A stretch of DNA of 64,000 bases, taken from NCBI RefSeq assembly GCF_000717185.1, contig NZ_JNYE01000004.1:62001-126000 (forward strand), written 5' to 3'. The translations under genes were made by a program, and so were the position numbers. This document shows, piece by piece, positions 42,909 to 53,475 of the stretch. This stretch comes from Kitasatospora phosalacinea (GTDB lineage: Bacteria; Actinomycetota; Actinomycetes; Streptomycetales; Streptomycetaceae). The notes under the pieces are model-generated. The model saw only the letters and a list, made by a program, of their open reading frames with translations. It searched no databases and had not been told where the DNA came from. The number at the start of each line of letters is the position of its first letter. The first letter of the stretch is position 1.

Positions 42909-44351
42909 ATGTCGCGTACGAGATCCGTGCTGCTGTGCGCCCTGCTGGCGCTCGGTGCGCCGCTGGCCGCCGGCACCGCCCCGGCCCAGGCCGTCCCCGT
43001 GCCCGTGGTCAACGGCACCCAGTTCGCCGACACCACCGGCGCCGCCGTGCAGGCGCACGGCGGCGGCGTGATCAAGGTCGGTGCGTACTACTACTGGTTC
43101 GGCGAGGACCGCAACGCCGACAACAGCTTCCGGTACGTCTCGGTGTACCGCTCCACCGACCTGAAGACCTGGGAGTTCCGCAACCACGTGCTGACCCAGG
43201 CCACCGACCCAGAGCTGGCCTCGGCCAACATCGAGCGCCCGAAGGTGATCTACAACGCGGCCACCGGCCAGTTCGTGATGTGGATGCACAAGGAGAGCGC
43301 CACCGACTACGGCGAGGCCCGGGCCGCCGTCGCGGTCTCCTCCACCGTGGACGGGAACTACAGCTGGCGCGGCAGCTTCCGGCCGCTGGGCGAGATGTCC
43401 CGGGACATCACCACCTTCGTCGACGACGACGGCACCGCGTACATGGTCTCGGCCGCGAACGAGAACCGGGACCTGCACGTCTACCGGCTGACCGCCGACT
43501 ACACCGGCATCGACGCCCAGGTGCAGAGCCTGTGGAACGGCTCCTCCCGGGAGGCGCCCGCGCTGTTCAAGCGGGACGGCGTGTACTTCCTGCTCACCTC
43601 CGGCGCCACCGGCTGGACCCCGAACCAGCAGATGTACGGCACCGCCACCAGCGTCACCGGCAGCTGGAGCGGCCTGAGCAACATCGGCGACGGCATGACC
43701 TACGGCAGCCAGACCGCGTACGTGCTGCCCGTCCAGGGCACCTCCGGCACCGACTACCTGTACATGGGCGACCGCTGGGGCAACTGGCTGGGCGGCACCG
43801 TCAACGACTCCCAGTACGTGTGGCTGCCGCTGGAGTTCCCCACCGCCACCACCATGACGATGGGCGCCTCCCCGCAGATCACCGTGGACGCCGCGGCCGG
43901 CACCGTCGCCCCGGTGAACGCGACCTGGGAGAACCTGACCGGGCAGCAGAGCGGCAAGTGCGTCGACGTCGCCAACTACGCGTTCTCCGCGGGCGCGCAG
44001 GCCGTCCAGTGGTCCTGCGGCTGGGGCGCGAACCAGACCTTCTGGTTCAAGCCGCTCAGCGGCGGCTACGTGCAGATCATGGCCCGGCACAGCGGCAAGT
44101 GCCTGGACATCGCGGGCAACTCCACCGCCAACGGCGCGGCCGTGGTGCAGAACACCTGCTCCACCGCCAACTCGCAGCAGTGGCAGGTGCAGAAGGCCGA
44201 CAGCAGCGGCAACGTCCGCCTGGTCGACCGGCGTTCGGGCAAGTGCCTGGACGTGACCAACCAGTCCACCGCCGACGGCACCGCGCTGGAGCAGTGGACC
44301 TGCAACTCCGGCTCCAACCAGCTGTGGCGGCGCGGCCCGTCCTGGCTCTGA
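42909..44351 (+). CDS. Secreted GH43 exo-beta-1,3-galactanase-like enzyme with ricin-type CBM13
   Basis: A 480-residue secreted enzyme: Sec signal (MSRTRSVLLCALLALGAPLAAGTAPAQA), a five-bladed beta-propeller domain (about 34-340) and a beta-trefoil CBM13 (about 345-478; repeats SGKCVDVANY, SGKCLDIAGN, SGKCLDVTNQ). The propeller opens with VNGTQFADTTGAAVQAHGGGVIKVG and YYYWFGEDR, which match GH43 subfamily 24 exo-beta-1,3-galactanases. Candidate general acid is Glu215 (SREAPALF), and Gln268 (YGSQTAY) is at the place of the unusual Gln base reported in that subfamily. It should release galactose, or side-chain-bearing oligosaccharides, from the beta-1,3-galactan backbone of type II arabinogalactan. 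A LacI-type site precedes it. Confidence 0.82.
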   Translation: MSRTRSVLLCALLALGAPLAAGTAPAQAVPVPVVNGTQFADTTGAAVQAHGGGVIKVGAYYYWFGEDRNADNSFRYVSVYRSTDLKTWEFRNHVLTQATDPELASANIERPKVIYNAATGQFVMWMHKESATDYGEARAAVAVSSTVDGNYSWRGSFRPLGEMSRDITTFVDDDGTAYMVSAANENRDLHVYRLTADYTGIDAQVQSLWNGSSREAPALFKRDGVYFLLTSGATGWTPNQQMYGTATSVTGSWSGLSNIGDGMTYGSQTAYVLPVQGTSGTDYLYMGDRWGNWLGGTVNDSQYVWLPLEFPTATTMTMGASPQITVDAAAGTVAPVNATWENLTGQQSGKCVDVANYAFSAGAQAVQWSCGWGANQTFWFKPLSGGYVQIMARHSGKCLDIAGNSTANGAAVVQNTCSTANSQQWQVQKADSSGNVRLVDRRSGKCLDVTNQSTADGTALEQWTCNSGSNQLWRRGPSWL

Positions 44352-44400
44352 CCCTCCACGCCCGCACCCCCACCGCTCCCCCACGCACCGCCCCCACCCG

Positions 44401-44441
44401 ACGGCACGTCCCTGGTCCTCGCCCGGCGAGGGACGTGCCGT
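44401..44441 (+). terminator. Hairpin between GH43 and GH30 genes
   Basis: Perfect 13-bp arms ACGGCACGTCCCT (44401-44413) and AGGGACGTGCCGT (44429-44441) enclose a 15-base loop. They end 27 bases before the GH30 start, so the hairpin may be a partial terminator in an operon. Confidence 0.65.
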
Positions 44442-44468
44442 TCCGCATGCCCGCCCCGGAGGAGACCC

Positions 44469-46946
44469 GTGTCCCCACAGCTCCGCACCGCCCGCACCGC
44501 CCGCACCGCCCGCACCGCCCGCACCGCCTGCGGCCCCCGTACCGCCCGCACCGTCGCGCTGGCCGCCCTGGCCGCGCTCGCCGCCGGCACCCTCGCCGCC
44601 CCGCCCGCCGCGGCCGCGGAGGCCGCCGCGCACGTCACCGTCCGCCTCGACCCGAGCTACCAGCAGCAGCCGTTCCAGGGCTGGGGCACCGCGCTGGCCT
44701 GGTTCGCCAACGCCACCGGCGACTGGCCGGACGCCAAGCGCAACGAGCTCGCCGACGCCCTGTACGGGGCGGACGGGCTGGGCTTCACCGTGGCCCGCTA
44801 CAACATCGGCGGCGGCGACAGCCCGGAGACCGCGCCCTACCTGCGCCCGGGCGCGGCCGTGCCCGGCTACTGGAACCGGCCCGCCGCGTACGGGCCGCCC
44901 GGCGGCGACACCACCGGGTGGACCGAGCAGCCGAACTGGTGGGACCCGGGCGACCCGGCGCACTGGAACCCGCAGGCCGACGCCGCCCAGCGCTGGTGGC
45001 TGACCGCCGCGAAGAGCCGCGGCGCGGACACCTTCGAGGCGTTCTCCAACTCGGCGCCGTACTTCATGACGAACAGCGGCCTGGTCTCCGGCGCCGTCAA
45101 CGGCTGGCAGGACAACCTGCGCGCCGACCAGTACGACCGGTTCGCCGCCTACCTGGCCGGGTCGCTGCAGCGCGTCCAGGCCGCCACCGGCGTCACCTTC
45201 TCCTCGCTGTCGCCGATGAACGAGCCCGGCACCTCGTACTGGCACGCGGGCGGCCCGCAGGAGGGCTCGCACTGGGACGCCGCCTCGCAGGCCCGCCTGG
45301 TCACCGGCGTGCGCGCCGCGCTGGACGCGGCCCACCTGGCCACGCCCGTCGCCGCGATGGACGAGACCAGCCCGGAGCTGTTCCGGGCCGACTGGGGCGC
45401 CTACCCGGCCGCGGCCCGCGCCGCGGTCGGCAGGCTCAACACGCACACCTACTCCACCGGCGGCCGCGGCGCCGTCCGCGACCTCGCCAAGGGCGCCGGG
45501 CTGCCCGCCTGGATGTCCGAGGTGGACCTCGGCGGCTCGGTGCCGCAGAGCTTCACCGACATGTCGCCCGCGCTCGACTTCGCGCACCGGATCACCGACG
45601 ACGTCCGGGAGCTGGAGCCGGGAGCCTGGGTGATGTGGCAGGCCGTCGAGGACTACACCAACATGACGCCCGCCCACGAGGACTCCAACTGGGGCCTGGT
45701 CCAGGTCGACCTGGACTCCGCCGACCCGGCGGACGAGCCGCTGCGGCGCAACAAGAAGTACTGGGCGATGGCCAACTACAGCCGCTTCGTCCGGCCCGGC
45801 GCCCGGGTGATCGCCACCGACTCGACCGACACGCTGGCCGCGCTGCGGCCCAACGGCACCGGCGCGGTCGCGGTGTACACCAACTCCACCGGCGCCGCGC
45901 AGACCGTCACCCTCGACCTGGCGGGCTTCCAGAGCGTCGACACCTCGGTGCCGGTGCAGCGGTGGACCACCGACGGCGGCAAGGACCTCGTCCGGGAGCC
46001 CGACCTGGCCGCGACCGCCGCCAGGACCCTGACCGCCACCGTCGGCCCCGGCTCGGTGACCACCTTCGTGCTGCCCGGCGCCACCGGCACGGCCACCGCC
46101 GCCGCCACCGTCCCCACCGGCCAGGTCCGCCGGCTGGTCAGCGACCGCAGCGGCCTGGCGCTGGCCGCCTCCGGCACCGCCGCGGTGCAGCGCACCGTCA
46201 ACGCCGCCGACACCACCCAGCAGTGGAACTTCACCCGGCTCGCCGGCACGTACGACTCCACCGCCGCGTACCGGATCACCAACGTCAAGAGCGGCAAGGC
46301 GCTGAGCGTCGGCGGCGGCGTCCTCTCGCTGGTCGCGGCGGGCAGCTCCACCCAGCAGCAGTGGCTGCTGTCCACCACCGGCGACGGGCACGCCACCCTG
46401 GTCAACCGGGCGAGCGGCCTGCTGCTGGACGTCACCGGCGAGTCCACCGCGGACGGCGCGCCGGTCGGCGCCTGGACGCCCACCGGCGGCGCCAACCAGT
46501 CCTGGGCGGTCGGCTCCGCCGCGGCCGACGCGTACAGGTCGCTGAAGGTCCGGCTCAGCGGGCGCTGCGCGGAGGTCGCGGGCGGCTCCACGGCCGCGGG
46601 CGCGGCCGTGGTGCAGCACACCTGCGCCAACGCCACCGACCAGCAGTGGGCGCTGCGGCCGAGCGGCAGCCCGGGGCAGGTCAACGTGGTGGTGCGCGCC
46701 ACCGGCCAGTGCCTGGACGTGTCGGGCGCGGCCACCGCGGACGGCGCGCCGCTGGTGCAGTACCCGTGCAACGGCGGGACGAACCAACAGTGGTCGGTGC
46801 GCGACACCGGCTCCGGGTACGTGACGCTGCTGGCCCGGCACAGCGGCAAGTGCCTGGACGTGGACGGCTCCTCGACGGCTGACGGGGCGGCGCTGGTGCA
46901 GCGGCCCTGCACGGCCGCGCCGGGGCAGCAGCTGCTGGTCGGCTGA
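44469..46946 (+). CDS. Secreted GH30 endo-beta-1,6-galactanase-like enzyme with two ricin-type domains
   Basis: An 825-residue secreted glycosidase. The N-terminus has the repeat RTARTARTARTA, encoded by five 9-nt units, before the hydrophobic signal core (LAALAALAAGTLAA). A GH30-type barrel with beta-sandwich spans about 55-535: PFQGWGTALAWFA, FSNSAPYFMTNSG, acid/base candidate Glu252 in SPMNEPGTSYWHAG and nucleophile candidate Glu351 in PAWMSEVDLGGS. The QEGSHW-like loop resembles endo-beta-1,6-galactanases (GH30_5). C-terminal regions (about 550-690 and 690-825) are beta-trefoil lectin-like repeats. It would cut beta-1,6-galactan side chains of arabinogalactan. Start is a GTG after GGAGGAGA. 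A strong hairpin follows at 47007. Confidence 0.82.
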   Translation: MSPQLRTARTARTARTARTACGPRTARTVALAALAALAAGTLAAPPAAAAEAAAHVTVRLDPSYQQQPFQGWGTALAWFANATGDWPDAKRNELADALYGADGLGFTVARYNIGGGDSPETAPYLRPGAAVPGYWNRPAAYGPPGGDTTGWTEQPNWWDPGDPAHWNPQADAAQRWWLTAAKSRGADTFEAFSNSAPYFMTNSGLVSGAVNGWQDNLRADQYDRFAAYLAGSLQRVQAATGVTFSSLSPMNEPGTSYWHAGGPQEGSHWDAASQARLVTGVRAALDAAHLATPVAAMDETSPELFRADWGAYPAAARAAVGRLNTHTYSTGGRGAVRDLAKGAGLPAWMSEVDLGGSVPQSFTDMSPALDFAHRITDDVRELEPGAWVMWQAVEDYTNMTPAHEDSNWGLVQVDLDSADPADEPLRRNKKYWAMANYSRFVRPGARVIATDSTDTLAALRPNGTGAVAVYTNSTGAAQTVTLDLAGFQSVDTSVPVQRWTTDGGKDLVREPDLAATAARTLTATVGPGSVTTFVLPGATGTATAAATVPTGQVRRLVSDRSGLALAASGTAAVQRTVNAADTTQQWNFTRLAGTYDSTAAYRITNVKSGKALSVGGGVLSLVAAGSSTQQQWLLSTTGDGHATLVNRASGLLLDVTGESTADGAPVGAWTPTGGANQSWAVGSAAADAYRSLKVRLSGRCAEVAGGSTAAGAAVVQHTCANATDQQWALRPSGSPGQVNVVVRATGQCLDVSGAATADGAPLVQYPCNGGTNQQWSVRDTGSGYVTLLARHSGKCLDVDGSSTADGAALVQRPCTAAPGQQLLVG

Positions 46947-46955
46947 GCCTCCGGC

Positions 46956-47011
46956 GGGAAGCGCACGACGGGAAGCGCACGACGGGAAGCGCACGACGGG
47001 AAGCGCACGAC
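46956..47011. repeat. 14-nt tandem repeat, four exact copies, 3' of the GH30 gene
   Basis: Unit GGGAAGCGCACGAC repeats four times (46956-47011) and runs straight into the terminator stem. Confidence 0.85.
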
Positions 47012-47046
47012 GGCGGGCACCACCCTCAGGTGGTGCCCGCCGTCGT
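47007..47046. terminator. Very strong terminator between GH30 and the convergent lacI gene
   Basis: Perfect 18-bp arms (47007-47024, starting ACGACGGCGGGCACC, and 47029-47046) with the four-base loop CTCA. It can act in both directions. Confidence 0.9.
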
Positions 47047-47093
47047 CGTCCAGCCGTCGTCGTCCAGCCGTCGTCGTCCAGCCGTCGTCCAGC
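47041..47093. repeat. 14-nt tandem repeat after the terminator
   Basis: Unit CGTCGTCGTCCAGC occurs three times plus a shortened copy (47041-47093). The two 14-nt arrays flank the terminator on both sides. Confidence 0.8.
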
Positions 47094-47116
47094 CGGAAGC
47101 GGCCCGCCGGAAGCGT

Positions 47117-48166
47117 TCAGCCGCGGGGGGTCGGCGGCGCGGTGCTGGCCCGCACCACCAGCTCGGGGGGCACCACGACCGGCGCGTCCCCGGCCCCGTC
47201 GGGGGCGTCGATCCGGTCGAGCAGCCGGGCCACGCACTGGCGGCCGACCTCCTCGAAGTCCTGCCGGACGGTGGTGAGCGGCGGCAGGTAGTAGGCGGCC
47301 TCGGGCAGGTCGTCGAAGCCGACCACGCTGACGTCCTCGGGGACGCGGCGCCCGGCCTCGTGCAGGGCGCGGACCAGGCCGAGCGCCAGGTGGTCGTTGG
47401 CGGCGAACACGGCGGTGACGTCGGGGCGGGCGGCCAGTTCGCGGCCGATCCGGTAGCCGGCCTCGGCCGTCCAGTCGCCGTAGCGCAGCGGGGGGACGGG
47501 CGCCCCGGCGGCCTTCAGCGCGGCGTGCCAGGCGGCGGCGCGGCGGCGGGCGGCGTAGGAGTCCTGCGGGCCGCCGAGGTGCCAGACGGTGCGGTGGCCG
47601 AGGCCGAGCAGGTGGCGGGTGGCGGCGGTGGCCCCGGCGGCCTGGTCGGTGTCGACGGAGGGGAAGCGGCGTTCCGGGTCGCCGTCGGCGACCACCACGG
47701 GGACGCCGGAGGTGACGGAGAAGCCGGGCCGGTCGAGGATCTGCGCCTCGATCACCACCAGCCCGTCCACCGCCTGGTCGGTGAGCTGGCGGACGGCCCG
47801 CTGCACGGCGCGTTCGGTCTGGTCCTCGACGCAGACCACGTTCAGCGAGTACCCGGCCCGCTGGGCGGCGCGCGAGATCGCGGCCAGGGTGCGGGCGTTG
47901 CCCTGGGCGGTGACGTCGAAGGTGACCACGCCGAGGACGTGGAAGCGGCCGAGGGTGAGCGCCCGGGCGGCGCTGTTGCGCTGGTAGCCGAGCACCCGCA
48001 TCGCGGAGAGCACCCGTTCGCGGGTCTCGGGTTCGACGTTGCTGCGGTTGTTGGCGACCCGGGAGACGGTCTGCGAGGAGACCCCGGCGAGCGCCGCGAC
48101 GTCGGCCTGGGACGGCGGCCGCGACCTGCCGCGGGCGGTGCCGTCCGTCGCCGGGCCCTGCTCCAT
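47117..48166 (-). CDS. LacI-family sugar repressor
   Basis: A 349-residue LacI-type repressor. The DNA-binding head is clear: SQADVAALAGVSSQTVSRVANNRSNVEPETRERVLSAMRVLGYQRNSAARAL (near 17-70), followed by a periplasmic-binding-protein-like sensor (about 75-345). It has the DDLPEAAYYLPPLTTVRQDFEEVG C-terminal motif. The start ATG at 48166 has GGAGGAGGAG directly before; an in-frame TTG at 48283 is possible but unlikely. A 16-bp site 14 bases before the start suggests autoregulation, and near copies lie before the CUT1 operon and the GH43 gene. The inducer is probably a galacto-oligosaccharide; that is inference. Confidence 0.9.
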   Translation of the reverse strand: MEQGPATDGTARGRSRPPSQADVAALAGVSSQTVSRVANNRSNVEPETRERVLSAMRVLGYQRNSAARALTLGRFHVLGVVTFDVTAQGNARTLAAISRAAQRAGYSLNVVCVEDQTERAVQRAVRQLTDQAVDGLVVIEAQILDRPGFSVTSGVPVVVADGDPERRFPSVDTDQAAGATAATRHLLGLGHRTVWHLGGPQDSYAARRRAAAWHAALKAAGAPVPPLRYGDWTAEAGYRIGRELAARPDVTAVFAANDHLALGLVRALHEAGRRVPEDVSVVGFDDLPEAAYYLPPLTTVRQDFEEVGRQCVARLLDRIDAPDGAGDAPVVVPPELVVRASTAPPTPRG

Positions 48167-48179
48167 GCGCTCCTCCTCC

Positions 48180-48195
48180 ATGTCTGCGTAAACAT
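48180..48195. promoter_or_regulatory. LacI-type operator, site A (before lacI)
   Basis: ATGTCTGCGTAAACAT matches the site at 52489 in 14 of 16 bases. It lies 14 bp upstream of the lacI start codon, overlapping its leader, as for autoregulation. Confidence 0.6.
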
Positions 48196-48386
48196 GGTAG
48201 CGCTGCGGGGGAACGGGGAAAGCCACCGCCCCGGCTGCCGCAGCAGTCGGGGCGGTGACCTGGCGGGCACGGCCGACCCTCAACGGCCGGCCCGCCGTTC
48301 CGTCCCCCGGCCCGGGGCCGGACCGCCACGCCCGTGGAGCGGCCCACCAGGGCCCGGGGTCGGGGGGACGGAAGCCTGTCGGGGCC

Positions 48387-49393
48387 TCAGGCGGGTAGGC
48401 CGACGGCGCGTTCGCCGCTGCGGCGCTGCTGGACGACGACGGCGACGACCAGCAGGGCGCCCTGGGCGACGTTCTGCCAGAAGGAGTTGATGCCCTGGAC
48501 GGTGAGGCCGTTCTCCAGGCAGCCGAGCAGGGCGACGGCGAGCAGGGTGCCGCCGACGCCGCCCTTGCCGCCCTTGAGGGCGCAGCCGCCGAGCGCGGCG
48601 GCGGTGATGGCCTTGAGCTCCAGGCCCTCGCTGCCGGAGGTGGGCTGGCCGGAACCGGTGCGGGCGGTGAGCAGGATGCCCGCGAGGGCGGCGACGGCGC
48701 CGATCAGGCCGTAGACCGCGATCAGGTACTTGTTGATGTTGATGCCGGCCAGGCGGGCGGCGGTGTCGTTGCCGCCGATGGCGTAGAGGTTGCGGCCCAG
48801 GTCGGTGCGAGCCAGCAGGACGTGCACGGCGAGGGCGACCAGGACCAGTAGCCAGACCATGACGGGCAGTCCGGCGATCTTGCCGCGGCCGAGGAAGACG
48901 AACACCGGGTCGCCGAGCACGTAGCCCTGGGCGCGGCCGTCGGAGAGCAGCTGGGCCAGGCCCTTGTAGGCGGCCAGCCCGGCCAGGGTGGCGATGGTGG
49001 GGTTGACCCGGCCGTGCACGATGACGACGCCGTTGAGCAGGCCGATCAGCAGGCCGACGGCGACGGCGGCGGCGATCCCGGCGTAGGCGTGGGAGCCGGT
49101 GGAGGTGAAGGCCATCGCGGAGACCACGGAGGCGACGCCCGCCTGGGAGCCGACCGAGATGTCCAGGCCGCCGCAGATGATGACGACGGTCTGCACGACG
49201 GCCAGCAGGCCGGTGATGGTGGCGGCCTCGGCGATGACCTGGAGGTTGTCCAGGCTGAGGTAGTTGTCGTTGAGCGTGCCGAACACGGCGAGCACCGCGA
49301 CCAGGGCGCCGATCAGGCTGAGGTGCTGGGCGCCGAGCCGGGCGATCAGCGAGGGGAGGGCGGAGCCCCGGGCGGGCGGGCTGGTCAGGGCGG

Positions 49394-49397
<4 letters not shown>
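48387..49397 (-). CDS. Sugar ABC importer permease (CUT2; RbsC/AraH-like)
   Basis: A 336-residue inner-membrane permease with about eight to ten hydrophobic helices. It has the CUT2-family motifs VVIICGGLDISVGSQAGVASV (near 71-91) and the Gly-rich GRNLYAIGGNDTAARLAGIN region (near 200-219) used for coupling to the ATPase, and IAAALGGCALKGGKGGVGG-like loop near 270. With the ATPase and binding protein upstream it forms a monosaccharide importer. Its start overlaps the ATPase stop by four bases, so it is translationally coupled. Substrate is inferred from the binding protein. Confidence 0.88.
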
Positions 49398-50962
<1,565 letters not shown>

Positions 50963-51027
50963 GGCGGGTCACCTCGGGGCGTGCGGGCGGGCGGGCGGCG
51001 CGGGGAGGGAGAGGGGAAGGGGGACGG

Positions 51028-51062
51028 CCCCGGCCCGGAGGGGGTCGTGGTCCGGGCCGGGG
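51028..51062 (-). terminator. Intra-operon hairpin between binding-protein and ATPase genes
   Basis: Perfect 12-bp arms CCCCGGCCCGGA (51028-51039) and TCCGGGCCGGGG (51051-51062). Such hairpins in ABC operons commonly give more binding protein than membrane parts. Confidence 0.6.
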
Positions 51063-51111
51063 GCGTCCGGGCGCCGGCCCCGGTCAGGGCGGGCGGGGCC
51101 GGCGGGTCCGG

Positions 51112-52161
51112 TCAGCCGCAGGTGACGCCGGCGTCCTGCCAGCTGGCGGCGTCCACCATCCGGGTCGGTGCGAAGGCCTCGGCGGGGAAGTCCTTGCCGT
51201 TCTTGAGCTTGTCGTACATGGTCTGGACGGCGAGCGCGCCGACGTCCTTGCCGTTGATGAACAGGGCGGCCTTCATGCCGGTGGGCTGTCCGCTCTTCCA
51301 GTCCTTGCAGGCCAGGTAGGCGCCGAGGCCGACGCCGATCACGTCCTCGGCCTTGAACCCGGCGTTGGCGAGCGCGGTGACGCCGCCCTGCACGTTCTCG
51401 TCGTTGCAGCCCCACACCACCCAGTGCTTGACGCCGGGGTTGGCGGTGACGGTGGCGGCGACCTTGTCCTGGGCGCCGGTGGGGGTGTTGTCGGTGGCGA
51501 CGTCGACGGCCTTGACGCCGGGGACGGCCGCGTCGAAGGCCTGCCGGGCGGCCTTGACCCGGTCGCCGCAGACCGTGACGTCCTGCTTCCAGGCGGAGAT
51601 CACCCGGGTGTCGGCGGCGCTCCAGCCGGCCTTGGTGAACTCCTCGGCGGCGCGCTTGCCGACCTCGCCGCCCATCTGGGCGCCGGAGAAGCCGATCCGC
51701 GGCACCAGGTGCTCCGCGGCGCAGGCGGACGGGTCGGGGCCGTCGGTGCAGATCTGGTCGTCGGAGGTGAGGAGGGCGACCTTGGCGTCCCGGGCGGCCT
51801 GGACGACCTGCGGGCCGACGGCGGGGTCGGGGACGACCACGATCAGGCCGTTGGACTTCTGGGCGAGCGCGGACTGCACCTCGCTGACCGTCTTGTTGGC
51901 GTCGCTGCCGAGGTTGACGACCTTCAGGTCGACGCCCAGCTCGGCGGCCTTGGCCTTGGCCCCGGCCGCCTCGCCGACGAAGTACTCCTGGTCGCCCTGC
52001 TTCTGCAGGTAGGTGATCGAGATCTTCCCGTCGACCTTGGCGACGCCGCCGTCGCCGGACGCGGACTGCTGTCCGGTCGAGCAGGCGGTGGCGGCGAGCC
52101 CGAGGGCGAGCAGCAGGGCCGCGGCCGAGGCGGTGCGGGAGGAGGGGGCGGTTCGAGGCAT
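51112..52161 (-). CDS. L-arabinose-type sugar-binding lipoprotein of the CUT2 importer
   Basis: A 349-residue lipoprotein: MPRTAPSSRTASAAALLLALGLAATAC with lipobox ATAC, then a type I periplasmic-binding-protein fold. Several segments line up with E. coli AraF from memory: ISITYLQKQGDQEYFVGEAAGAKAKAAELGVDL, LIVVVPDPAVGPQVVQAARDAKVALLTSDDQ, HWVVWGCNDENVQGGV and EDVIGVGLGAY. I therefore favour L-arabinose as ligand; ribose, xylose or galactose cannot be ruled out. ATG 52161 has AAGGAGCG in front. Arabinose is the main side-chain sugar of arabinogalactan, so the ligand fits the neighbours. Confidence 0.82.
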   Translation of the reverse strand: MPRTAPSSRTASAAALLLALGLAATACSTGQQSASGDGGVAKVDGKISITYLQKQGDQEYFVGEAAGAKAKAAELGVDLKVVNLGSDANKTVSEVQSALAQKSNGLIVVVPDPAVGPQVVQAARDAKVALLTSDDQICTDGPDPSACAAEHLVPRIGFSGAQMGGEVGKRAAEEFTKAGWSAADTRVISAWKQDVTVCGDRVKAARQAFDAAVPGVKAVDVATDNTPTGAQDKVAATVTANPGVKHWVVWGCNDENVQGGVTALANAGFKAEDVIGVGLGAYLACKDWKSGQPTGMKAALFINGKDVGALAVQTMYDKLKNGKDFPAEAFAPTRMVDAASWQDAGVTCG

Positions 52162-52214
52162 GGAGACGCTCCTTGGCGCAGGAGTCCGGACCGGCGCGAG
52201 ACTGCGCACTGAAG

Positions 52215-52250
52215 TCAACAGACAACCGAACACGATTCAACGTGATGCAA
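52215..52250. promoter_or_regulatory. TCAA-type repeats upstream of the arabinose-type importer
   Basis: GTCAACAG, ATTCAACG and TGCAACAA occur at 10-nt-like steps (52215, 52237, 52247). On the minus strand they read GTTG-n-ATC repeats. They resemble the repeats near deoR (42667) and may be the same regulator's sites. The match is short. Confidence 0.35.
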
Positions 52251-52445
52251 CAATGAGAGGGGTGGGGACGGGCCCGAGTCAAGCCGGGCGACCCGCCGAT
52301 ACCGGGTCGTGACCTGGCCCCGCGATCGCCCGAAACCGGCGCCGCCCCCGTCTCCGTCCCCGCCGTAACTGCCGTGACCTGCCGATTTCTCGAAGCGGAG
52401 GGGTCGCTGTCCGATCACGAAGCGGCATCGCGGGGCAACAACGGC

Positions 52446-52475
52446 TTGACGCCCCGGCAACACCGGGTCAACACT
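52446..52475 (+). promoter_or_regulatory. Candidate promoter of the CUT1 operon
   Basis: TTGACG (52446-52451), an 18-bp spacer and AACACT (52470-52475). The operator begins 13 bases after the -10, exactly as before the GH43 gene. Confidence 0.5.
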
Positions 52476-52488
52476 CGTCGCCAACGCC

Positions 52489-52504
52489 ATGTTGGCGTAA
52501 ACAT
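52489..52504. promoter_or_regulatory. LacI-type operator, site B (before the CUT1 operon)
   Basis: ATGTTGGCGTAAACAT is a near-palindrome with a central CG. It shares 14 of 16 bases with each of sites A (48180) and C (42846). It overlaps a second inverted repeat, CGCCAAC-N5-GTTGGCG (52479-52497), and ends 20 bases before the first permease gene. Confidence 0.65.
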
Positions 52505-52524
52505 CCGCCGAAGGGCACTTCTCC

Positions 52525-53475
52525 GTGAGCACGTCGCAGAGCACCACCTCCAGTACCGTCCGGTCCCGCTCCGCCCCCGCCGCCCGGCGCCGCCGCAACC
52601 GCGGTGCCCGGCACGGCGGTTGGGGCTTCGCGTTCTTCGCACCGTTCCTGGTGGTGTTCGTGGTCGGAGTCGCCGCGCCGCTCGGCTACGCCGCGTACCT
52701 GAGCCTGTTCCAGGACCGGCTGATCGGCGGCACGGTCTTCGTCGGGCTGGAGAACTACCGGCGTGCGCTGGGCGACGAGCTGTTCCGGGCGGGCCTGTGG
52801 CGGGTGCTGCTGTTCCTGCTGGTGCAGGTCCCGGTGATGCTGGGCCTGGCCCTGCTGGCGGCGCTGGCCGTCGACAGCGGCCGGCTGCGCCGCCCCGGCC
52901 TGTTCCGGATCGGCGTCTTCGTCCCGTACGCGGTGCCCGCCGTGGTCGCCTCGCTGATGTGGGGCTACCTGTACGGCGACCGGTTCGGCCTGGCCGGGCA
53001 GATCGGCGACTTCTTCGGCACCCGGCTGCCCGACCTGCTCGGCCCGGACTGGATGCTCGCGTCCATCGGCAACGTGGTGACCTGGCAGTACACCGGCTAC
53101 AACATGCTGATCCTGTACGCGGCGCTGCGCACCGTGCCCACCGAGCTGTACGAGGCCGCGGCGCTGGACGGCGCGGGCGAGTTCCGCAAGGCGTGGAGCA
53201 TCAAGCTGCCCGCCGTCCGCCCGGCCCTGGTGCTGGCCACGGTGTTCTCGATCATCGGCACCTTCCAGCTGTTCAACGAGCCCAACGTGATGCAGTCGCT
53301 GGCGCCGAACGTGGTCTCCACCAGCTACACGCCCAACATGTACGCCTACAACCTGGCCTTCAACGGCCAGCAGTTCAACTACTCGGCAGCCGTCGCCGTG
53401 GTCCTCGGCGGGGTCACCGCCGTGATCGCCTACGCCGTCCAGCTCCGGTCGATGCGGAAGGGACAGGGCGCATGA
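52525..53475 (+). CDS. Oligosaccharide ABC permease (CUT1, MalF-like)
   Basis: A 316-residue membrane permease with about six helices. The first helix FAFFAPFLVVFVVGVAAPLGYAAYLSLF and the coupling loop EAAALDGAGEFRKAWSIKLPAVRPAL (the EAA motif, near 213-238) are typical of MalF-like CUT1 permeases. It pairs with the MalG-like permease encoded four bases into its end. No ATPase is in the operon, as is normal in Streptomyces, where MsiK energises many CUT1 importers. It probably imports galacto-oligosaccharides released outside. Start is GTG 52525. Confidence 0.88.
   Translation: MSTSQSTTSSTVRSRSAPAARRRRNRGARHGGWGFAFFAPFLVVFVVGVAAPLGYAAYLSLFQDRLIGGTVFVGLENYRRALGDELFRAGLWRVLLFLLVQVPVMLGLALLAALAVDSGRLRRPGLFRIGVFVPYAVPAVVASLMWGYLYGDRFGLAGQIGDFFGTRLPDLLGPDWMLASIGNVVTWQYTGYNMLILYAALRTVPTELYEAAALDGAGEFRKAWSIKLPAVRPALVLATVFSIIGTFQLFNEPNVMQSLAPNVVSTSYTPNMYAYNLAFNGQQFNYSAAVAVVLGGVTAVIAYAVQLRSMRKGQGA

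Noticed and set aside
46956..47093. Regular repeats that might suggest a CRISPR array
   Set aside because: Units are 14 nt head to tail with no spacers, and no cas genes are present. They are simple tandem repeats.
48166..48283. Longer LacI start at TTG 48283
   Set aside because: The extension runs through the operator and lacks family similarity, whereas ATG 48166 follows a strong GGAGGAGGAG.
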